From Candidatus Pseudothioglobus aerophilus (GTDB taxonomy: Bacteria > Pseudomonadota > Gammaproteobacteria > PS1 > Pseudothioglobaceae): a DNA stretch of 64,000 nt. Below, in pieces: positions 27,408 to 38,990 of the stretch; position 1 is the first letter of the stretch; each line of letters opens with the position of its first letter. The translations under genes were made by a program, and so were the position numbers. The DNA lies in contig JACNFO010000030.1 of NCBI GenBank assembly GCA_014384565.1, positions 41,719-105,718 on the forward strand, given 5' to 3'. The notes beneath the pieces are model-generated. The model had not been told where the DNA came from. It did not search any database and saw nothing but the letters and a program-made list of their open reading frames with translations.

Positions 27408-28232
27408 TTAAATCCCTCGAAGAAGCTCATTAATTCCAACCTTAGACCTTGTTTTAGCATCAACCTGTTTAACTATAACGGCGCAATAAAGTGAATAGCT
27501 TCCATCTGCTGATGGAAGGTTGCCAGAAACTACAACTGATCCTGCAGGTATTCGTCCATATGATACTTCACCCGTCATTCTATTAAAGATTTTAGTTGAT
27601 TGGCCAATATAAACACCCATTGATATAACAGCACCTTCTTCAACGATAACACCTTCAACTACTTCTGACCTTGCTCCAATAAAGCAGTTATCCTCTATGA
27701 TTGTTGGACTCGCTTGTAAAGGTTCAAGCACCCCACCAATGCCTACGCCGCCTGAAAGGTGAACATTTTTGCCAATTTGTGCACAAGAACCTACAGTTGC
27801 CCATGTATCGACCATTGTTCCTGAATCAACATATGCACCAATATTTACATAAGATGGCATTAAAACCGTATTTGAGGCTATATAAGAACCTCTCCTTGCA
27901 GTGGCTGGAGGAACTACTCTAACACCTGATGCCTGAAACTCTTGGGCTGAGGTATTGGAATACTTGGATGGTACTTTGTCATAGTACTGAGTATAGCCAG
28001 ATTGCATAGGGACATTATCTGCAAGCCTAAATGAAAGCAAAACAGCTTTCTTTAGCCATTCATTAACCTCCCAGTTGCCGATACTTTTTTGCTCTGCAAC
28101 TCTAGCTTTGCCTGAGTCTAGGAGGTGAATTGCCTCATCAACAGCTTGTTTAATTTCATTGCTTGCAGAGTCAGGGGTGATATGCGCTCGATCTTCAAAT
28201 GCGGCTTCAATAATATCTTTCATAATTGTCAT
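27408..28232 (-). CDS. dapD: 2,3,4,5-tetrahydropyridine-2,6-dicarboxylate N-succinyltransferase
   Basis: It succinylates tetrahydrodipicolinate in the lysine/diaminopimelate pathway. The 274-residue protein has an N-terminal helical domain ([18 protein letters not shown]) and a left-handed beta-helix with hexapeptide repeats. These include [40 protein letters not shown] and [21 protein letters not shown] second ATG at 28223 could be the start, since neither has a strong ribosome site. znuC lies 46 bases upstream on the same strand. Confidence 0.96.
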   Translation of the reverse strand: MTIMKDIIEAAFEDRAHITPDSASNEIKQAVDEAIHLLDSGKARVAEQKSIGNWEVNEWLKKAVLLSFRLADNVPMQSGYTQYYDKVPSKYSNTSAQEFQASGVRVVPPATARRGSYIASNTVLMPSYVNIGAYVDSGTMVDTWATVGSCAQIGKNVHLSGGVGIGGVLEPLQASPTIIEDNCFIGARSEVVEGVIVEEGAVISMGVYIGQSTKIFNRMTGEVSYGRIPAGSVVVSGNLPSADGSYSLYCAVIVKQVDAKTRSKVGINELLRGI

Positions 28233-28278
28233 AATAAAAAAAAGTTAATTATATCATTTAGAGTCCATTTGGACTTCT

Positions 28279-28998
28279 CTAATGATCGTGCTGGTGGTTA
28301 TGATGATGCTCATAAGTTGCCATCAAGTCATGGATTTGATCAGCAAACAAGTCATTGAATTGAGCATCTTTCAATATGGATTCGGGGAGTCCCTCACAGC
28401 AGATATGATGATAAAGGCACAGAACTTGAGTGGATTCTTTCATTACCCTATGAAGATCATGTGACACCATAAGTACAGCACAGTTTTGCTTTTGATGAAT
28501 ATCCTGAATTAATTTATAAAGTTGCATTTGCCCATCAACATCAAGGTTTTGTGCTGGTTCATCCAAAATCAACACATTAGGCTTATTTAGAAGTGCTCTA
28601 GTTAGTAAGACTTTTTGCAATTCACCACCAGAAAGATTTTTGAGCGGCATTTTAAGTAAATCTTCAATACCAGTAAGCTCACATGTTTGACGCGTGAACT
28701 CACGATCAAATTTTTGATTTAATGTCAAAAAATCAATAACAGATATAGGTATGTATGGATTTGCTGTAAATGATTGAGGCGTATAACCAAATTTTAAATT
28801 ATCGCTATATATTATTTCTCCAGAATCTTGTTTAATAACACCTAAAAGAATCTTAATTAACGAGCTTTTTCCAGCACCATTAGGACCTATTAATGTAATA
28901 AACTCACCAGGATGAAGTTTAAAACTGACATCATCAAGGATATTTTTCCCATTATGACTAAGGCTAATATTGTTTAGAGTTATGAGAGCATCTGACAT
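28279..28998 (-). CDS. znuC: Zinc ABC transporter ATP-binding protein ZnuC
   Basis: It powers zinc import through the ZnuABC system at the inner membrane. The 239-residue protein has Walker A GPNGAGKS at about 38-45, the signature LSGGELQKV near 122-130, Walker B LILDEPAQNLD near 143-153 and the switch histidine in VSHD at 180. The C-terminus is histidine-rich (EHHHNHQHDH), as in zinc-linked members. znuA and znuB are not adjacent, which is unusual, so the partner genes must lie outside the window or another permease is used. Confidence 0.88.
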   Translation of the reverse strand: MSDALITLNNISLSHNGKNILDDVSFKLHPGEFITLIGPNGAGKSSLIKILLGVIKQDSGEIIYSDNLKFGYTPQSFTANPYIPISVIDFLTLNQKFDREFTRQTCELTGIEDLLKMPLKNLSGGELQKVLLTRALLNKPNVLILDEPAQNLDVDGQMQLYKLIQDIHQKQNCAVLMVSHDLHRVMKESTQVLCLYHHICCEGLPESILKDAQFNDLFADQIHDLMATYEHHHNHQHDH

Positions 28999-29110
28999 TA
29001 GTATATTTTATCTAACAATTCATGCATAAGCTCAAAATATAAAGTTTGAAAGTTTAAATTCATCAAGTAGTTTCCAATAAAAAAACTTGGTTTAGAGGTA
29101 AAATTTGAGA

Positions 29111-31843
29111 ATGAATCAGCAACTCATTTTAGTAGATGGCTCGGCGTTTTTATTTCGCTCCTATTTCTCAACGCTATCTCAAAACTTGACAAATGAAAGT
29201 GGCTTTCCTACCGGAGCTATGTTTGGTGTTGTAAATGCGATAAAACATCTACAAAGGAAGTATCAGGACGCAAAGATTATTATGATTTTTGATGCAAAAG
29301 GTTCAAATTTTCGTCACGAAATGTTTCCTGACTACAAAGCCAACAGAAGCCCAGCAGAGGATGATTTAGTTGTTCAGATTGAACCCCTTTATAAAATAGT
29401 TAAGGCGATGGGCTTTCATTTTTTATGTGAGCAGGGGGTCGAAGCGGATGATGTCATCGCGACGTTATCTAAGCTAGCTCGTGAAGAAGGCATTGAAACA
29501 ATTATTGCTAGTGGCGACAAAGACCTTTTCCAATTAATCGGAGGCAATATTAAGCAACTCGACATGAAAGGTAAGCTCTATGGTGAGGAAGAAGTTAAAG
29601 AGAAAATGGGAGTTAATCCGAACCAAATATTAGATTTACTAGCATTAACGGGGGACTCAGCTGACAACATACCTGGAGTGCCTAGTGTTGGACCAAAAAC
29701 TGCATCAAAGTGGCTTGAGCTTTATGAAAGCATTGAAGGCGTTAAGGCTAATGCAGAAAAGATTGGCGGTAAGGTTGGTGAAAAACTAAGGGAATCTTTT
29801 GAGATATTGGATCTTTCTTATAAATTAGTTCAGCTAAAGTTTGATGTCAAGCTTCCTTTAAATATCTTATTGGATGAGCCCGGAGAAAACAAAGAGGAGT
29901 TACTAGATCTTTTTAGAGAGTATGGTTTTTCAATGTGGCTTAAGCAATTAGGTGAAAAGACTGCACCTAAAGTTGCTCAAAATGATGAGCAGGTGACTGA
30001 TGAAACTCCCAGCCCTGTTTCTAGTATTGCTCTTAAAGAATATTCTCAAAATCTAATACTTACAGATGAAGACTTTTCTGGATTGCTTACTAAGCTGTCC
30101 AATAGTGAATCTTTTGTATTTGATTTAGAGACGAATAGTCTTAACTATATGGAGGCTGAGATTGTTGGCCTTGTTTTTCTTATTGAGAAAGATAGTTATT
30201 ATTTACCAGTTGCCCATGACTACTTAGATGCGCCAGTTCAGTTGGCTAGACATAAGGTAATGGCATCTTTAAAGCCCTTGCTCGAGAATAAAGCTATTGG
30301 CAAAGTTGGTCAAAACTTAAAATATGATGCCCATGTTCTTGCTAATATTGATATTAGTCTAAATGGCATTATTGACGACACCATGTTGAAATCTTATTGT
30401 TTGAATTCAGTTGCAAGCCGCCATAATATGGATGATTTAGCCTTACATTATTTGGGGCACAAAACAATTCATTATGCAGATGTAGCTGGAAGTGGAAAAA
30501 AACAACTAACCTTTAACCAGGTTGATATTACTGAAGCAATGCCTTATGCATGTGAAGATGTCATTGTAACAAATGCGTTAAATAATGTCTTGGAATCACA
30601 GCTTCAAAATTATCCTAAAGTGATGCTGCTTTATAAAAGTATAGAGATTCCATTAATAAAAATTATGTTGAAATTAGAAAGAAATGGAGCGTTTGTTGAT
30701 GAAACTTCACTCTTTAACCAACAGATTGAGGTTAAAGCTGAAATGATGAAAATTCAGACTGAAGCATATGAGGTTGCTGGCGATGAATTTAATCTTGAGT
30801 CTCCAAAACAAATTCAGCAAATTTTATTTAGTGAAGAGGGTTTTGGCCTAGAGCCAAAAAAGAAAACAGCAAAGGGTCAGCCTTCAACAAATGAAGAAGC
30901 TCTAAAATTACTTGATCACCCGTTAGTTGATTTAATAATGGCTTATCGTACTTTAACAAAACTAAATTCTACTTATTTAGAGGCCTTACCAAAACAAATT
31001 AACAGAAAGACTGGAAGGCTTCATACCTCTTACCATCAAGCAGTAACTGCAACCGGTAGGCTTTCTTCTTCAAAACCTAATTTTCAAAATATTCCAATTA
31101 GAACAGAAAGGGGTGCTCAGATTAGATCAGCATTCATTGCAAATAAAGATAATGCAATCCTTGCTGCTGATTATTCTCAAATTGAGCTTAGAATAATGGC
31201 GCATATTTCACAGGACAAGAGCTTAATTGAGGCTTTTAATAATAATGTTGACGTTCATAGTGCAACAGCCTCCCAAGTTTTTGATACTGAGCTTTCAAAT
31301 GTTACTAAAGATCAGCGCCGCAAGGCTAAGGCAATAAACTTTGGATTAATTTATGGTATGAGTGCGTTTGGTTTAGCTAAACAAATAGATGTCTCTAGAA
31401 CTGAAGCTAAGCAATATATTGATGGTTATTTTGATAACTATCCTGGCGTCTTAAGGTTTATGGACGAAACTAAAGAAAGAGCTAAAGAGCAGGGATTTGT
31501 AGAAACAATTTTAGGCAGGAGGCTATATTTGCCTCAAATTAATTCGAAAAATAAAATGTTGCAGCAACACGCACTTAGAACTGCAATTAATGCGCCAATG
31601 CAAGGCTCCTCTGCAGATATTATAAAAAAAGCTATGCTCGATATCCAGTCCTGGATTGATAGAGAAAATAATGGAGTAAAAATGATCATGCAAGTTCATG
31701 ATGAGCTTGTTTTTGAACTTCGAGCTGATAAAGCTAAAGAGTATGGTGAAATTGTCAGGTCTATGATGTCAGATACTTTGAAGTTAAGTATTCCATTAGA
31801 GGTTGATGTGGGGATTGGAACAAACTGGCAAGAGGCTCACTAA
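29111..31843 (+). CDS. polA: DNA polymerase I
   Basis: This is a repair and Okazaki-fragment polymerase. The 910-residue protein has an N-terminal 5'-3' exonuclease (LVDGSAFLFRSYF, DAKGSNFRHEMFPDYKANR, SGDKDLFQL, GDSADNIPGVPSVGPKTA). The middle 3'-5' exonuclease keeps its acidic residues (DLETNSL, NLKYDAH, YACED), so proofreading is probably active. The polymerase domain has ADYSQIELRIMAHIS, RRKAKAINFGLIYGM and QVHDELVFE. The frame opens at TTG 29105, but ATG 29111 gives the standard MNQQLILVDG start. Confidence 0.97.
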   Translation: MNQQLILVDGSAFLFRSYFSTLSQNLTNESGFPTGAMFGVVNAIKHLQRKYQDAKIIMIFDAKGSNFRHEMFPDYKANRSPAEDDLVVQIEPLYKIVKAMGFHFLCEQGVEADDVIATLSKLAREEGIETIIASGDKDLFQLIGGNIKQLDMKGKLYGEEEVKEKMGVNPNQILDLLALTGDSADNIPGVPSVGPKTASKWLELYESIEGVKANAEKIGGKVGEKLRESFEILDLSYKLVQLKFDVKLPLNILLDEPGENKEELLDLFREYGFSMWLKQLGEKTAPKVAQNDEQVTDETPSPVSSIALKEYSQNLILTDEDFSGLLTKLSNSESFVFDLETNSLNYMEAEIVGLVFLIEKDSYYLPVAHDYLDAPVQLARHKVMASLKPLLENKAIGKVGQNLKYDAHVLANIDISLNGIIDDTMLKSYCLNSVASRHNMDDLALHYLGHKTIHYADVAGSGKKQLTFNQVDITEAMPYACEDVIVTNALNNVLESQLQNYPKVMLLYKSIEIPLIKIMLKLERNGAFVDETSLFNQQIEVKAEMMKIQTEAYEVAGDEFNLESPKQIQQILFSEEGFGLEPKKKTAKGQPSTNEEALKLLDHPLVDLIMAYRTLTKLNSTYLEALPKQINRKTGRLHTSYHQAVTATGRLSSSKPNFQNIPIRTERGAQIRSAFIANKDNAILAADYSQIELRIMAHISQDKSLIEAFNNNVDVHSATASQVFDTELSNVTKDQRRKAKAINFGLIYGMSAFGLAKQIDVSRTEAKQYIDGYFDNYPGVLRFMDETKERAKEQGFVETILGRRLYLPQINSKNKMLQQHALRTAINAPMQGSSADIIKKAMLDIQSWIDRENNGVKMIMQVHDELVFELRADKAKEYGEIVRSMMSDTLKLSIPLEVDVGIGTNWQEAH

Positions 31844-31933
31844 ATCTTAAGTATAGAATTTGAGTATCGACTTATTGATGTGTTAAATTAAAATAGGTTC
31901 TAATAACCAAAAAAGTAATAACAAATTAATTAT

Positions 31934-33682
31934 ATGAAAGAGCAACTGCAAAACCTACTTACTAAATGCATCCATGATTTAATTGATCAAGGATTGCTTA
32001 GTGAGATGCCATCAAAAGTTCGGCTAGATCACACCAAAGATAAAAGTCATGGTGATTATGCAACAAATATAGCCCTAATGCTAGCAAAGCAGGCTAAAAC
32101 CAGCCCACTTAAGCTGGCGCAAGTTATTATTGACCAATTAGATGGCGCTGATTTTATTGAAAAAACAGAAATAGCCGGCCCCGGGTTCATTAACTTCTTT
32201 CTGTCAGACAAGTCAAGTACTGCAGTGATAATCGATATTATTGAAAGTGGTGATGGGTATGGAACATCTAATATAGGAGCCGGCCAAAATATTCTTTTGG
32301 AGTACGTTTCAGCGAACCCAACAGGGCCTCTTCATGTTGGACATGGAAGAGGGGCCGCTTATGGGGCAACTGTTTCTAACCTACTAAGAGCTGTTGGTTA
32401 TAAAGTTGATAATGAGTACTATGTAAATGATGCAGGTAGGCAGATGGATATCTTATCTGTAAGCATTTTCTTGCGATATTTAGCGCTCTGCGGAGAAACA
32501 ATAAGGTTTCCTGATAATGGCTATCAAGGAAAGTACATTAATGATATTGCCAGTAATATTATGCAGACTTATAGTGACGCTTTTCATAAAGAATCAGCAT
32601 TAGTTTTTGAAGGTATCTGCAAAGATGAGCTCGAAGGAGGAAACAAAGAGTCTCATATTGATGAGTTAATTTCAAGGTCAAAAGAGTTATTGGGTGAAGG
32701 CTTTAAATCTATTTTTAAAGTAGGTATTGAAAGTATTCTAGGTGGTATTAAAAAAGATCTAGCTGATTTTGGCGTGATCTTTGAAAAGTGGTTTTCAGAG
32801 CAATCTTTGATTGATAACGGCCTTTCTGAAGCTTGCATTAAAAGACTTCAAGACAGTAAGCACGTTTATAAAAAGGACGGCGCCCTATGGTTTAAAACAA
32901 CGGATTATGGAGATGAAAAAGATCGTGTAGTAGTCCGTGATAATGGAAATCATACTTATTTTGCTTCAGATATTGCCTACCACCTTGAAAAATTTGAGCG
33001 AGGCTATGATAAAGTAATTAATGTTTGGGGAGCTGACCATCATGGTTATATTGCCAGAGTTAAGGCCTCTGTAGCTGCATTTAATCATAACCCTAAAAAA
33101 TTAGAAATCCTTTTGGTTCAATTTGCAAACCTTTATAGAGGTGGAAAAAAAGTACAAATGTCAACGAGAAGCGGGTCTTTTGTGACCCTAGAGGATTTAA
33201 GGAGTGAGGTCGGAAATGATGCCGCACGTTTCTTTTATATCCTTAGAAAGTCAGAGCAGCATATGGATTTTGATCTAGACCTTGCTAAATCAAAGACAAA
33301 CGAGAACCCAGTTTTCTATATTCAATATGCCTATGCTCGAATTAACTCTGTTTTTAAGCAAGCGCAAGAAAAGGGCATAGTGTTTAATTATCAAGATGCT
33401 GATTTAGGATTATTATCAGAAGAAAGTGAAAAATCAATTTTAAGAGAGCTAAGTCGTTATAAAGGTGTCATAGAGTCTGCTGCGGTGCAGTATGAACCTC
33501 ACCAACTTGCTTACTATTTACGTGAATTGGCTTCTCAATTTCACAGTTACTACAATGCCTGTCCTTTTATACTGGATGATCAAGATCTTACCCAGGCTAG
33601 GTTGACAGTGATCCACGCAACGAAACAAGTTCTCATTAATGGGCTAACTATTCTAGGGGTTAGTTCGCCAGAGTCAATGTGA
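31934..33682 (+). CDS. argS: Arginyl-tRNA synthetase
   Basis: It charges tRNA-Arg. The 582-residue class I enzyme has the N-terminal Arg-S domain, then [16 protein letters not shown] containing HVGH at 134-137. The [18 protein letters not shown] stretch is typical of the family. A KMSK-like site is degenerate (VQMSTRSG), as in many ArgS proteins, and the C-terminal anticodon-binding helices follow. The stop overlaps the GTG start of the helicase gene. Confidence 0.96.
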   Translation: MKEQLQNLLTKCIHDLIDQGLLSEMPSKVRLDHTKDKSHGDYATNIALMLAKQAKTSPLKLAQVIIDQLDGADFIEKTEIAGPGFINFFLSDKSSTAVIIDIIESGDGYGTSNIGAGQNILLEYVSANPTGPLHVGHGRGAAYGATVSNLLRAVGYKVDNEYYVNDAGRQMDILSVSIFLRYLALCGETIRFPDNGYQGKYINDIASNIMQTYSDAFHKESALVFEGICKDELEGGNKESHIDELISRSKELLGEGFKSIFKVGIESILGGIKKDLADFGVIFEKWFSEQSLIDNGLSEACIKRLQDSKHVYKKDGALWFKTTDYGDEKDRVVVRDNGNHTYFASDIAYHLEKFERGYDKVINVWGADHHGYIARVKASVAAFNHNPKKLEILLVQFANLYRGGKKVQMSTRSGSFVTLEDLRSEVGNDAARFFYILRKSEQHMDFDLDLAKSKTNENPVFYIQYAYARINSVFKQAQEKGIVFNYQDADLGLLSEESEKSILRELSRYKGVIESAAVQYEPHQLAYYLRELASQFHSYYNACPFILDDQDLTQARLTVIHATKQVLINGLTILGVSSPESM

Positions 33683-36600
33683 ATGATCAGAGGCAAAGAG
33701 ATCAAGCACTAAATATAGGTGATTCTTTCATTGTTCAAGCTCCTGCTGGCTCAGGAAAAACTGAACTTATAACCCAACGTTATTTAAAATTACTTAGCTC
33801 TGCAGATGTGCCAGAAAATATTTTAGTTATGACATTTACCAACAGAGCGGTGGATGAGTTAAAGCATAGAATAATTAGCTCGCTTAATCGAGCAAGATTG
33901 CACCCGCCTGAAGAGCCACACAAGCTCAAAACCTTTGATCTTGCCAATAAAGTGTTAGAGCAATCAAGTCTGAAAGATTGGGATTTACTGAATCACCCCT
34001 CTCGAATAAAAATAATTACTATTGATTCGCTGTCAAGTTTAATTGTCTCAAGGTACCCATCTATTGATCAATTAATCCCACCTCAAACAATGATTAATAC
34101 TTATGAGTATGAGCAAATTTATCAAGAGGCAGCAGAAAATACTCTTCTACTAATTGAGGAGAGTGAGTATCAAGCTAGCATCGCATCTGTTTTGTTGTAC
34201 CTTGATAACCATGTTGATAGGTTCTATCGGCTCATAGTTCAGATGCTCTCAAAGCGAGAGCAGTGGCTACCAAAACTATATATTGAGGGTGCTCTTGATA
34301 TTAATTTATTAGAAATTCTAGCGCAAGAATTAATTGTTGAATATCTTGAAGCCTTAAGAAGAACAGCATCTGGCTTGCTTGATAAATCTTTTTTTAATTT
34401 ATTAGAAGTTAGTACCAGGCATGATGTTTCTAAGATTAAAAAGTTACCAGGCTCAACTATCGAAGATTTGAGTGATTGGCAAACTATTTCTGAGTTACTT
34501 TTAACAAAAAGTACCGGGAACTGGAGAAAGAAAATTGATGCTAATATTGGATTTCCAGCTGAACTTAAGGAAGAAAAGCTGATATTTAAAGAAATATTAG
34601 AGAGTTTTGACTCTGAAGTTGAATTCAAAAAAATACTTAATAATTTATCTAACTTACCAAGTGCGTATTTTCCAGAATCAACGAGTAAAAGTATCAATGA
34701 TATTGCACAAGTCTTAAAGTTAAGTGTTGCAGAGTTGAAGGTAATTTTTAAAGAAAAAGGTTTGCAAGATTTTTCAGAAGTTGGTATGCAAGCTATTCAT
34801 GCACTTGATAGTCGTGATGAAGTAAGTGATATTGCGCTATTGTTAGACTATCAAATTAAGCATTTACTAGTTGATGAGTTTCAAGACACTTCCTATTCTC
34901 AATTAAGCTTAATTGAAAAGCTTATTGATAGCTGGCAAGAGGGAGATGGAAAGTCAATCTTTTTTGTGGGTGATCCAATGCAATCAATTTATAAATTTCG
35001 TGAATCTCAAGTTGGAATTTTCCTTGAAGTCATGAAAGGTGGTATAGGTAGTCTTAAAATTAAGTCACTAGCATTAAGCGCTAACTTTAGGTCAAATAAA
35101 AGTATTGTTGAGCAAAATAATAAGATTTTTTCTCAAATATTTCCAAACCAAGATAATTTATTGTTGGGTGCTATTCATTATTCTGAATCTAGCCCTGCTT
35201 CTCAAGTTGAGCAAATTGATGCGGTCACTTTTTATCCATTTAGCGTAGATCAGGATTCTGAAGAAGCTGAGATGGTGGTAAGTATTATTAAAAAATCTAT
35301 TTCAAATAATCCAAATCAAGAGATTGCAGTCCTTGTAAGATCTAGATCTCATCTAAATGCCATTACAATATTGCTTCAGGAAAGTAGTATTAATTTTGAA
35401 GCCTTAAAAACTGAGCCATTAAGGTCTAATCTTTTTACCAGAGACTTGCTAAGTTTAGCTAGAGCAATGCTTAGTTTGGCAGATCGTTTAGCTTGGCTTT
35501 CTATTCTCAGAGCTCCATGGTGTGGCCTAAAGTTAGAAGATTTATTGGTTTATAGCGATTCAATCGATCAGACAATTTTTAGCCAGTTAATAGATGCTGA
35601 TATAGTGAAAGATTTGAGTGATGACGGGGCTTTACGCTCTAGGCATTTATTCCTAGCTACTGAAGAGGCTATTTATAGTGAAGGTAAGTTCTCTTTTGTA
35701 GAGCGTTTTTCTTATGCCTTAAGTCAGCTATGTACTGAGATTGAATTAAATGAGCAAGAAAAAAGTATTAGATCTCAATTTCTTTCATTACTAAATCATT
35801 GCGAACTAAACCAAAGTTTAGATATCAAGACAATTGAATTGATGATTAAAGATTTATATGCTCCCACCCAACCTGCCTCTGTTAAGTTAATGACAATTCA
35901 TCAGGCTAAAGGCTTGGAGTTTGATACTGTAATTATTCCTGGCCTTGGTAAAAAAGGAAAAAATGACTCACTACCCTTAATACAAATTCAAGAGTTCTCA
36001 AATAATAATATCTTGCTGGCACCTATAAAATCTTCTTATGAAGACTCTGAGAGTAAAACTTACCTTTATTTGCAGTATTTACAAAAACAACAGACACACT
36101 TTGAATTAATGAGATTGCTGTATGTTGCGATGAGCCGAGCAAAAGATAAGATTCATTTGTTAGGTAGCGTTTCAAAAACTGGTAGAGCTGTCAGTGGCTC
36201 ATTGCTATCATTTTTAAGTAATTATTTTCAGCAATTTATTGATGACATTCCAATTCAAGATGCAATAATTCCAGTAGAGACTTCTTTGCCAAAATTTCAG
36301 CGTAATAAGATGCTCCCAGCTCTTTCTAGTAGAGTCATTAATGATGTTATACAATCAAAAAATATGCCCAACAATATTGATCTAATTTATCAAAGTGTAT
36401 TGGGTTCGACAGTTCATTACTTTCTAGAGCATTGTTTATTTGAGCCATCATTTGAAAGCATTGAGGTAAGATTTAAGGAGTTTGGATTACCGACAAAACT
36501 AATTCAATCATATTCTAAAGCTGCCTCTCTTTTGCTTCTCAATACAAAGCGCGATAAAGATTTTGAATGGCTATTTAAATATCGAGACTCTACCGAAGTC

Positions 36601-36855
36601 GAAGCCGAATATAGTAATGCAAGTAAAACAGTAATAATTGATCGATTGTTTATTGAAGACGACACTTTATGGATTATAGATTTCAAGACGGCGTCGCCTA
36701 ACGATGGTGAATCTATGAGCTCATTTATTGGGCGGCAAAAACACTCACACCAAAAACAAATCAAAATATATCAAGAAGTTCTTGATGATTTTTTTAAACT
36801 TCCTTCCAAGGCTGCTCTTTACTGTCCAGCTGCAAGTCAGTTGATAATAATTTAA
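33679..36855 (+). CDS. AddA-like UvrD-family helicase with C-terminal nuclease domain
   Basis: A 1058-residue superfamily 1A helicase. It has Walker [10 protein letters not shown] at about 21-29, the Walker B/DExx stretch [40 protein letters not shown], and motifs V/VI as [19 protein letters not shown] and [17 protein letters not shown]. Near the end [17 protein letters not shown] fits a PD-(D/E)XK RecB-like nuclease core. This is the AddA/exonuclease V beta design used in double-strand-break repair. The expected AddB partner is not next to it. GTG is the start, overlapping argS by four bases. Confidence 0.88.
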   Translation: MNDQRQRDQALNIGDSFIVQAPAGSGKTELITQRYLKLLSSADVPENILVMTFTNRAVDELKHRIISSLNRARLHPPEEPHKLKTFDLANKVLEQSSLKDWDLLNHPSRIKIITIDSLSSLIVSRYPSIDQLIPPQTMINTYEYEQIYQEAAENTLLLIEESEYQASIASVLLYLDNHVDRFYRLIVQMLSKREQWLPKLYIEGALDINLLEILAQELIVEYLEALRRTASGLLDKSFFNLLEVSTRHDVSKIKKLPGSTIEDLSDWQTISELLLTKSTGNWRKKIDANIGFPAELKEEKLIFKEILESFDSEVEFKKILNNLSNLPSAYFPESTSKSINDIAQVLKLSVAELKVIFKEKGLQDFSEVGMQAIHALDSRDEVSDIALLLDYQIKHLLVDEFQDTSYSQLSLIEKLIDSWQEGDGKSIFFVGDPMQSIYKFRESQVGIFLEVMKGGIGSLKIKSLALSANFRSNKSIVEQNNKIFSQIFPNQDNLLLGAIHYSESSPASQVEQIDAVTFYPFSVDQDSEEAEMVVSIIKKSISNNPNQEIAVLVRSRSHLNAITILLQESSINFEALKTEPLRSNLFTRDLLSLARAMLSLADRLAWLSILRAPWCGLKLEDLLVYSDSIDQTIFSQLIDADIVKDLSDDGALRSRHLFLATEEAIYSEGKFSFVERFSYALSQLCTEIELNEQEKSIRSQFLSLLNHCELNQSLDIKTIELMIKDLYAPTQPASVKLMTIHQAKGLEFDTVIIPGLGKKGKNDSLPLIQIQEFSNNNILLAPIKSSYEDSESKTYLYLQYLQKQQTHFELMRLLYVAMSRAKDKIHLLGSVSKTGRAVSGSLLSFLSNYFQQFIDDIPIQDAIIPVETSLPKFQRNKMLPALSSRVINDVIQSKNMPNNIDLIYQSVLGSTVHYFLEHCLFEPSFESIEVRFKEFGLPTKLIQSYSKAASLLLLNTKRDKDFEWLFKYRDSTEVEAEYSNASKTVIIDRLFIEDDTLWIIDFKTASPNDGESMSSFIGRQKHSHQKQIKIYQEVLDDFFKLPSKAALYCPAASQLIII

Positions 36856-36936
36856 TTTTTTTTGTATTGAAAAATTGCTGGACAAATGCCTTAATTGTAC
36901 TTATGATGATTTCCAATTTGTTAAACCTATAAATAT

Positions 36937-38103
36937 ATGACTAAGAAAAATGATATCGTTGGTTGGATTGATTACACTCAGAAATATGGTGATAGAAAGA
37001 TAAGAACCATTAATCCTGATGTGCAGAGTGGCTCAACAGTTCTGTTTAATCATTTTGAAGATATGCAGTTAGCAATGGATCATAATTATCCTGGTGTTGA
37101 CTACGGAACGCATGGTTTGTCGACTCAGAAAGCCTTTGAAGAAGCAATGTGTAAGCTTGAAAATGGCCACGCTTCTTATGCATTTCCTTCTGGTATCAGT
37201 GCTATTACAAACACACTAATGGCCTTTACTAAAAGTGGGGATGAGGTTTTATTGTGTGACAATGTTTATAGTCCTACTGCAAGCTTTTGCCATAATATTC
37301 TTGAAAAATATAATGTAAAGATAACGCACATAGAGTCCAATATAGGTGCTGAAATCAGGCACTATATTAATGACAAAACGAAATTAATTTTTTTAGAGTC
37401 ACCTGGCTCTAATACATTTGAAATACAAGATATTTCTGCAATTGTTAAAGAGGCAAAAAAAGCTAACGTACTATCAATTTTAGATAATTCATGGGCTACA
37501 CCTCTTTTCTTAAAGCCTTTAGACCTTGGTATTGATATTACCATTCAATCTGTAACTAAGTATATTTGTGGCCACTCTGATATCTTGTTGGGCTGCGCAA
37601 CAGTTAACCAAAAATATGCGGATGAGTTTTCGAAATATTTTGAAACTGTTGAGAATTACGCTAATCCACAGGATTGTTATCAGGCTTTGAGGGGTTTGAG
37701 ATCACTAAAGGTTCGTCTAGAGGCACACCAAAAATCAGCCTTTGAAGTTGCTAGATGGCTTGATAAGAATGATATTATTGAGACTGTAATTCATCCTGGC
37801 ATTGAGTCGCACCCTCAGCATGACTTATGGAAGAGAGATTTTAGTGGCGCGTCAGGGTTATTTGCTTTCACATTCAAAAAGTCATATTCAGATGAAAAAA
37901 TTGCATTATTTGCAAATTCACTTGAAATATTTGCCCTTGGCTTTAGTTGGGGAGGTTATAAAAGCCTCTTAACTGCAAGGCCATACAAGCGAGATGGAGA
38001 ATGGGTTCACGATGGAAAACATCTAGTTCGACTCAGCATTGGGCTTGAAGATTCAAGTGAGTTAATTGAGGATCTAAAGCAAGGTTTCAACCTTCTTGGT
38101 TAG
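36937..38103 (+). CDS. metC: Cystathionine beta-lyase (MetC-type PLP enzyme)
   Basis: This Cys/Met-metabolism PLP enzyme probably cleaves cystathionine to homocysteine, pyruvate and ammonia. The 388-residue protein has YGTHGLSTQKAFEEAMCKLE, the FPSGISAI stretch, DNSWATP and the PLP lysine K208 in SVTKYICGHSD. The FSWGGYKSLL ending is characteristic of beta-lyases. Close relatives (cystathionine gamma-synthase or methionine gamma-lyase) cannot be fully excluded. It stands alone, after an 81-base gap, and converges on tauD with 3 bases between stops. Confidence 0.88.
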   Translation: MTKKNDIVGWIDYTQKYGDRKIRTINPDVQSGSTVLFNHFEDMQLAMDHNYPGVDYGTHGLSTQKAFEEAMCKLENGHASYAFPSGISAITNTLMAFTKSGDEVLLCDNVYSPTASFCHNILEKYNVKITHIESNIGAEIRHYINDKTKLIFLESPGSNTFEIQDISAIVKEAKKANVLSILDNSWATPLFLKPLDLGIDITIQSVTKYICGHSDILLGCATVNQKYADEFSKYFETVENYANPQDCYQALRGLRSLKVRLEAHQKSAFEVARWLDKNDIIETVIHPGIESHPQHDLWKRDFSGASGLFAFTFKKSYSDEKIALFANSLEIFALGFSWGGYKSLLTARPYKRDGEWVHDGKHLVRLSIGLEDSSELIEDLKQGFNLLG

Positions 38104-38106
38104 TAC

Positions 38107-38940
38107 TTAAGACTTATCCCTTTTATCGTTTACAACTGTAACTCGCTGCATGTGTCTTGATTCTGACAAGTAGTCAAAAACTGCATAATGTTGAGTAATG
38201 CGATTATCCCAAATAGCAACTGAATTATCTTCCCAGTGAAATCTAACTTGGAATTCAGGTTTTGAAATATGCTGAAATAAAAATTGCAGTATATGATCAC
38301 TTGGACCTTGACTTTCATTGATAATATTGCGAGTAAAGGATTGGTTTACATTTAAATATTTGAGACCTGAAATTGGGTGAGTTTCAATAACTTTATGAAC
38401 CGCTGAGCCAACCTTCTTTAGAGCATTATTAACCGAATCGATACCACCTTCTTTGTAAAAGTCATTTCTAAACGTACCCATATCATGAATCGCTTCAAGT
38501 TCTTTTAGGTGATCTTTCCATCCATTTGGAAGCTGATCATATGCAGCACTCATACTGGCCCAAAGCGTGTCACCTCCAACCTTAGGAACCTTAACGCCAT
38601 GTAATATGCTTGCAAAGGGAGGATTTTCTTTAAAAGTAAGATCTTTATGCCAGTCATTTGTATCTGGCCTATTATTTGCATCATTTTTAAGTAGAACAAT
38701 GCTTTGATGCCCTTCAACATGAGGGTAGACAGGGTGACCTGGATCAATTTCGCCAAAACTCTCTGCTAATTTTAGGTGAGTTTCTGGGGAAATATTCTGG
38801 TCTCTAAAAAAAACAACTTGATGCTTTATGAGTGCGCTGTATATTTGCTCAATGACTCCAATATTTAAATCCTTATTTAGTGAGACCTTTGAGATTATTG
38901 CTCCAATTGAAGGAGTTAGCGGTGAGACTTTCAACATCAT
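38107..38940 (-). CDS. TauD/TfdA-family Fe(II)/2-oxoglutarate dioxygenase
   Basis: In taurine dioxygenase the reaction releases sulfite from taurine. The 277-residue protein has the iron triad H98-x-D100 (DWHKD) and H251 in WDNRITQHYAV. R266, 15 residues later, is placed as in TauD to bind 2-oxoglutarate. Resemblance to TauD is close near the C-terminus, but other sulfonates, sulfate esters or carnitine-like compounds are possible substrates. It follows an MFS transporter gene by 50 bases on the same strand. No tauABC transporter genes are nearby. Confidence 0.88.
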   Translation of the reverse strand: MMLKVSPLTPSIGAIISKVSLNKDLNIGVIEQIYSALIKHQVVFFRDQNISPETHLKLAESFGEIDPGHPVYPHVEGHQSIVLLKNDANNRPDTNDWHKDLTFKENPPFASILHGVKVPKVGGDTLWASMSAAYDQLPNGWKDHLKELEAIHDMGTFRNDFYKEGGIDSVNNALKKVGSAVHKVIETHPISGLKYLNVNQSFTRNIINESQGPSDHILQFLFQHISKPEFQVRFHWEDNSVAIWDNRITQHYAVFDYLSESRHMQRVTVVNDKRDKS

Positions 38941-38990
38941 TCGATCCGATAGAGTTTTAAAGAATTTTATTACAAAATAATCAACAATTA

